From the NCBI GenBank assembly GCA_900768795.1, contig CAAGEH010000017.1:1-64000 (forward strand): a DNA stretch of 64,000 nt, read 5' to 3'. Positions 60,423 through 64,000 of this stretch are shown here, in pieces; position 1 is the first letter of the stretch; each line of letters starts with the position of its first letter. This stretch comes from an uncultured Collinsella sp. (lineage in GTDB: Bacteria > Actinomycetota > Coriobacteriia > Coriobacteriales > Coriobacteriaceae). The notes beneath the pieces are model-generated. The model saw only the letters and a list, made by a program, of their open reading frames with translations. It was not told the DNA's origin and did not search any database. The translations under genes were made by a program, and so were the position numbers.

Positions 60423-63184
60423 TAGAAGCCTCCAAACAAATCATCCTCGGCAGCCATCTCGGCATCAACCGATTTAAGCGCCTCCAGGCCCTCCTCGTCG
60501 AGAAGAACTTCACGCGGCTTTGAACCATCGGGTGGACCGACGACGCCTTTTTCCTCAAGCATATCCATGATACGACCGGCTCGAGCATAGCCGACCTTGA
60601 GACGGCGCTGAAGTCCCGATGTCGAGCCAAGCTGAGTCTCGACAACGATTTGCGCAGCCTCCCAGATCAGAGGGTCATCATCTTGAGGTTCCGCAGTGCC
60701 CGATCGGACCGGTCCGGCACCTGCAGAAACGACGGCAGCAGGCGATACAACGGAGAGAATCTCCTCGTGGTAATCGGGCTCAGACTGAGACTTTACGTAG
60801 TCGACGACCTCATTGATCTCCTCATCCGAAACGAAACATCCCTGAATACGACGGGGTTTGCCCCAATCGACCTTAGAGAACAGCATGTCGCCCAAACCGG
60901 TAAGCTTCTCGGCGCCCATCTGGTCGATAATGACGCGAGAATCGATTCCCGTGGCAACGTTAAACGCGATGCGGTTCGTAATATTCGCCTTGATAAGTCC
61001 GGTAACGACGTTGGAACTTGGGCGCTGAGTAGCCACAATGAGATGGATACCGGCAGCACGACCGAGCTGGGCGATTCGGACGATGGAAGCCTCGACATCT
61101 TTACCGGCAACCATCATAAGGTCCGAGAGCTCGTCGATGATGATAACCAGATACGGCATCTTCTTGGGAGGGTTGTCATAGTGATCGAACTCCCCTGCCG
61201 CCTGTTTCTGGTTATACGTGGAAATCTTGCGCACGTTGAGCTTCTCGAACACCTTCAGGCGGCGCTCCATCTCGGAAACCGCCCATTGAAGTGCACTTGC
61301 AGCCTGTTTGGGCTCGGTAACCACCGGAACATACAGATGAGGAAGACCATTGTAGCCGGCTAGCTCGACACGTTTAGGGTCGACCATGATGAGGCGAACG
61401 TCATCGGGACGAGCGCGCATGAGCAGGTCCGTGATGATGGAGTTGATCATCACGGACTTACCCGATCCTGTTGTACCGGCAATGAGCAGGTGCGGCATCT
61501 TCGCCAGGTCGGCTACGATCGGGGTTCCTTCGGAATCGCGGCCGATGGCAAGTTCAAGTGGCCCGCCCTTGACATAGGGCATGACGTCTCCGAGGTAAAC
61601 GTTCTGGCGCGTGCGGTTCGGTATCTCGATACCCACCAGAGACGTGCCCGGTATCGGGGCAAAGATACGAACTGATTGCGCAGCGAGAGACAACGCGATG
61701 TCGTCTTCGAGAGCAGTGATCTTGCTGACGCGTTCACCCTCACCGGGTTGCAGTTTGAACGTCGTGACCGTGGGGCCGCTGATCCAGCCGACCACTCGAG
61801 CGGTACGTCCGAATTCCTGCAGAGTGCTCTGAAGGGCCTCGGCAGTCTGCTCAAGCTCCTTATCGCTAGAAGCGGAAGTCGCGGATTTTGGATTATGGCG
61901 CAGCATCGTAAGCGGCGGCAGCTTGAGCTCTCCGTCGTCATCTGAAGCATCAGAGGATTGAGCCTCCTGCGCGGTCTTCGCCGGTTCAACGGAATCGTCA
62001 GAACCCGCAAGCTTATGATCAAGAGAAACGGGCTCCATCTTGCTGGAGTCGGTTTTCTCCAGGGCATTAAGCAGAAATGTCGGAATAGGCTTGCCCGTGT
62101 CCCCAACCTTTACGGACTGGTGCGAAGGGGCAACCCGCTTGGAACCGGCATCGGCCGCAGCAGGAGAGGAGGCGGAAACATCGTTGGCAACAGATACATC
62201 GCTATCGATTGGCGATTCATCCGCATTAAGCGTTTCGGCATGTTTGTCAGCAGCAGCTTTACCGCGCTTATTCCGGGTGACGAGCTTTTCATGCAAAGGA
62301 AGGAGCGCGGTCTTTGCATGCTCCTTTTCAAGCTGGTCGGACAGATCGACAAACGGGTCTTCGGACTCGCCCGAATCGTCATCGATTAAGCGCGTTGGAT
62401 TCGCTCCGAGGGGGTCTGCGGATTCCGTAGCCGACATCACACGTGTTTTATCCGCAAAACCCGAGAACAAAGGCTTCATGCGCGGGGATTGAGGGGCCGC
62501 CGGGACGGACAGGGCGGAATCGTCGCCCCAAGGCTTAGCGTTGATATCGATGTTATGGCGCTCGGCAAGATCGTGCGCCCGCGATGCGGCCTCTCTGAAG
62601 AATGAACTTACGGAGAAGCCGACGATAACGAAACCGACGATCAGAACGCCAACGATGATTACCCCAGCGATAGCCTTTCCAAAGGCACCCTGGAGGGCAG
62701 AGGCTATAGAGGCACCGACGTACCCGCCCGTAGACGAAAGAACGGCGGGCTCGAACATGCCTGCCGTGCTTGCGGTGGTATCGGGAGCGAGCAGCGAGAG
62801 AAACGACACTGCCGAAAAGAAAATCAAACAGCCACCAGCAAGCGTTCGGCCGTTAAACGGGGTGCGGTCCTTAAGAAACAGGGACGCCGCGAAGAACAGC
62901 AGAACGATGGGAAGCACGTAGGCACCGAGACCGAATCCCAAATGGTAGAACGAAGCGATCGCATGGGTCACCGGAGCCGTCGTGGACGACACGACGGCGA
63001 TAAACGAGGCGACGGCGACAACTGCGAGCAGCACGCCCACGATATCGCGATGGGCGGACGGCTCGACAAGCGAATCGACCTCCTCATGCGAGGAGGACTC
63101 ATTCGCACGCAGCTGGGCCTTCCGCTCATCGGATTTGCGTACGGGGTCGGAGGATGATTTTTTGGCAGCACGCTTAGCAGCCAA
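60422..63184 (-). CDS. ftsK: DNA translocase FtsK
   Basis: Septal DNA pump that clears the chromosome through the closing septum and activates XerCD at dif. About four membrane segments lie at 45-195, an acidic linker follows to about 430, then the RecA-like motor with Walker A GTTGSGKS near 567, 'RLIMVDPKRVELAGYNGLPH' and 'LVIIIDELSDLMM', and a C-terminal gamma domain that reads polar DNA motifs (about 855-915). It has 920 residues. Only 1 nt separates it from rnj upstream. Its proximity to the dif-like site is notable but not required for function. Confidence 0.96.
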   Translation of the reverse strand: MAAKRAAKKSSSDPVRKSDERKAQLRANESSSHEEVDSLVEPSAHRDIVGVLLAVVAVASFIAVVSSTTAPVTHAIASFYHLGFGLGAYVLPIVLLFFAASLFLKDRTPFNGRTLAGGCLIFFSAVSFLSLLAPDTTASTAGMFEPAVLSSTGGYVGASIASALQGAFGKAIAGVIIVGVLIVGFVIVGFSVSSFFREAASRAHDLAERHNIDINAKPWGDDSALSVPAAPQSPRMKPLFSGFADKTRVMSATESADPLGANPTRLIDDDSGESEDPFVDLSDQLEKEHAKTALLPLHEKLVTRNKRGKAAADKHAETLNADESPIDSDVSVANDVSASSPAAADAGSKRVAPSHQSVKVGDTGKPIPTFLLNALEKTDSSKMEPVSLDHKLAGSDDSVEPAKTAQEAQSSDASDDDGELKLPPLTMLRHNPKSATSASSDKELEQTAEALQSTLQEFGRTARVVGWISGPTVTTFKLQPGEGERVSKITALEDDIALSLAAQSVRIFAPIPGTSLVGIEIPNRTRQNVYLGDVMPYVKGGPLELAIGRDSEGTPIVADLAKMPHLLIAGTTGSGKSVMINSIITDLLMRARPDDVRLIMVDPKRVELAGYNGLPHLYVPVVTEPKQAASALQWAVSEMERRLKVFEKLNVRKISTYNQKQAAGEFDHYDNPPKKMPYLVIIIDELSDLMMVAGKDVEASIVRIAQLGRAAGIHLIVATQRPSSNVVTGLIKANITNRIAFNVATGIDSRVIIDQMGAEKLTGLGDMLFSKVDWGKPRRIQGCFVSDEEINEVVDYVKSQSEPDYHEEILSVVSPAAVVSAGAGPVRSGTAEPQDDDPLIWEAAQIVVETQLGSTSGLQRRLKVGYARAGRIMDMLEEKGVVGPPDGSKPREVLLDEEGLEALKSVDAEMAAEDDLFGGF

Positions 63185-63185
63185 A

Positions 63186-64000
63186 CTAGACCTCCATAAC
63201 GACCGGGATGATCATGGGACGCGTGTGAGTGCGAGACCAGATAAAATTGGTCAAGGAATCGCGAACAGCCTTTCGAAGGGCATCGGTACCGCTTGCGGTG
63301 TAGTTGAACTTGCCCTTCTCGATCGTCTTCATGATGGCATCCGAGGCATCGTCGGTGAACGCATCGTCGATGGCGAACGAGACACCTCGGCCGGAGAACT
63401 CGATGCTGTCGATCTTTTTACGCTTAAGGGAAACCACGGCAACGGCGGTCACCATGCCGTCGTTGGCGAGCTTCTGACGATCGCGAAGGACGATCGGGTC
63501 GGTATCTCCGATTCGCAAGCCGTCGACGTAGACGATACCGGACTCGACGCTCGGTCCAACGCGAACGTTGCCGTCGCGCATCTCGAGGGATTCGCCGTTA
63601 TCGAGAATAAAGATATGGTCGTCACGCATGCCCACCTTGCGAGCGAGCTCTGCATGTGCACGGAGATGGACGGCCTCACCGTGAACGGGCATGAAGAACG
63701 TGGGCTTCGTCATGGCGAGCATGAGCTTGAGCTCCTCCTGGCTACCGTGGCCCGAGACGTGCACGAGTGCTCGATGACGATCCCAGACGTCGCAGCCGAG
63801 CTTGGCAAGGCTGTTGATGACCTGCTGCACCGCCTTCTCGTTACCCGGTACGGGCGTGGCGGAAATGATGACCGTATCGCCCTCGTGAATGGAGAGCGTC
63901 TTATGCTCGCCGTTGGCCATACGCGAGAGCGCAGAGAGCGGCTCGCCTTGAGAGCCGGTGCACATGACGACGATCTTGTCCTCGGGAAGGTTTCCGATAT
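63186..64000 (-). CDS. rnj: Ribonuclease J, 5' partial
   Basis: Metallo-beta-lactamase/beta-CASP ribonuclease with 5' exonuclease and endonuclease activity in mRNA decay. The frame is open to base 64000 and encodes the family sequence there (LPEDKIVVMCTGSQGEP), so the gene starts beyond the window and the N-terminal catalytic motifs are not seen; the Met at 63965 is internal. Visible are 'CTGSQGEPLSALSRMANGEH', 'MPVHGEAVHLRAHAELA' and the C-terminal domain. About 271 residues, roughly half the usual 555, are present. It is directly followed by ftsK, as in many Actinobacteria. Confidence 0.95.
   Translation of the reverse strand, partial: IGNLPEDKIVVMCTGSQGEPLSALSRMANGEHKTLSIHEGDTVIISATPVPGNEKAVQQVINSLAKLGCDVWDRHRALVHVSGHGSQEELKLMLAMTKPTFFMPVHGEAVHLRAHAELARKVGMRDDHIFILDNGESLEMRDGNVRVGPSVESGIVYVDGLRIGDTDPIVLRDRQKLANDGMVTAVAVVSLKRKKIDSIEFSGRGVSFAIDDAFTDDASDAIMKTIEKGKFNYTASGTDALRKAVRDSLTNFIWSRTHTRPMIIPVVMEV

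Overview
The window is a 64 kb stretch of housekeeping chromosome, most likely from an actinobacterium of the class Coriobacteriia (Collinsella/Olsenella/Atopobium relatives). Pointers are the two-subunit GlyQ/GlyS glycyl-tRNA synthetase, RNase Y plus RNase J, a SpoVS gene in an apparently non-sporulating gene set, a GarA-like FHA protein paired with a MerR regulator, an actinobacterial-type dif site, frequent TTG/GTG starts with strong ribosome binding sites, and long runs of ATGA-overlapping genes. This assignment is inference; no 16S gene is present. No prophage, insertion sequence, CRISPR array or genomic island was seen.

Layout. 1-9.7 kb: glyQ (cut by the window edge), glyS, rplS, rnhB, yraN, comM (broken by an in-frame TAG), dprA, trmFO, xerC. 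9.7-20 kb: rpsB-tsf, then pyrH-frr-uppS-cdsA-dxr-rseP-ispG-proS, a classic translation/envelope/isoprenoid run. 20.0-20.9 kb: tRNA island with Met(CAT), Ala(GGC) and Val(CAC) on the minus strand and a second, identical Ala(GGC) on the plus strand. 20.9-36.5 kb: ABC-F factor, small membrane protein, M50 protease, scpA-scpB-rluB-cmk-plsC-ispH, der-plsY-gpsA, rpe, cysteine desulfurase, Nif3, zinc-ribbon protein, coaBC. 36.5-39.5 kb: tRNA-Pro(GGG), CDP-alcohol phosphatidyltransferase, FHA protein, MerR regulator, apt. 39.5-46.7 kb: mixed polarity with DUF1836, degV, trxB, glycosyltransferase, dut, nrdR, and a divergent LysM gene/lexA pair controlled by SOS boxes. 46.7-64 kb: all on the minus strand: rnj (cut by the window edge), ftsK, rodZ-like, yajQ, rimO, pgsA, cinA C-terminal domain, recA, recX, rny, GHKL ATPase, spoVS, miaB, miaA, hflX (broken by an in-frame TAA).

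Two themes stand out. First, genes in the left 39 kb run rightward and most in the right 18 kb run leftward; between the converging blocks, at 41190-41217, sits a 28-bp sequence that fits the XerC/XerD recombination site dif. The window may therefore hold the replication terminus, with xerC and ftsK nearby. Second, there is a legible SOS module: three LexA boxes between lexA and a divergent LysM/transmembrane protein (probable division inhibitor), and a perfect box in the recA promoter.

The most interesting unexplained locus is rny - GHKL ATPase - spoVS - miaB. In Bacillus the same order carries the YmdB phosphodiesterase between rny and spoVS; here an uncharacterised GHKL-type ATPase takes that place. 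Three genes look damaged (comM, hflX and an acyltransferase that lacks a start), which could be real decay or sequence error. All statements come from reading the sequence and translations; no search or computation was run.
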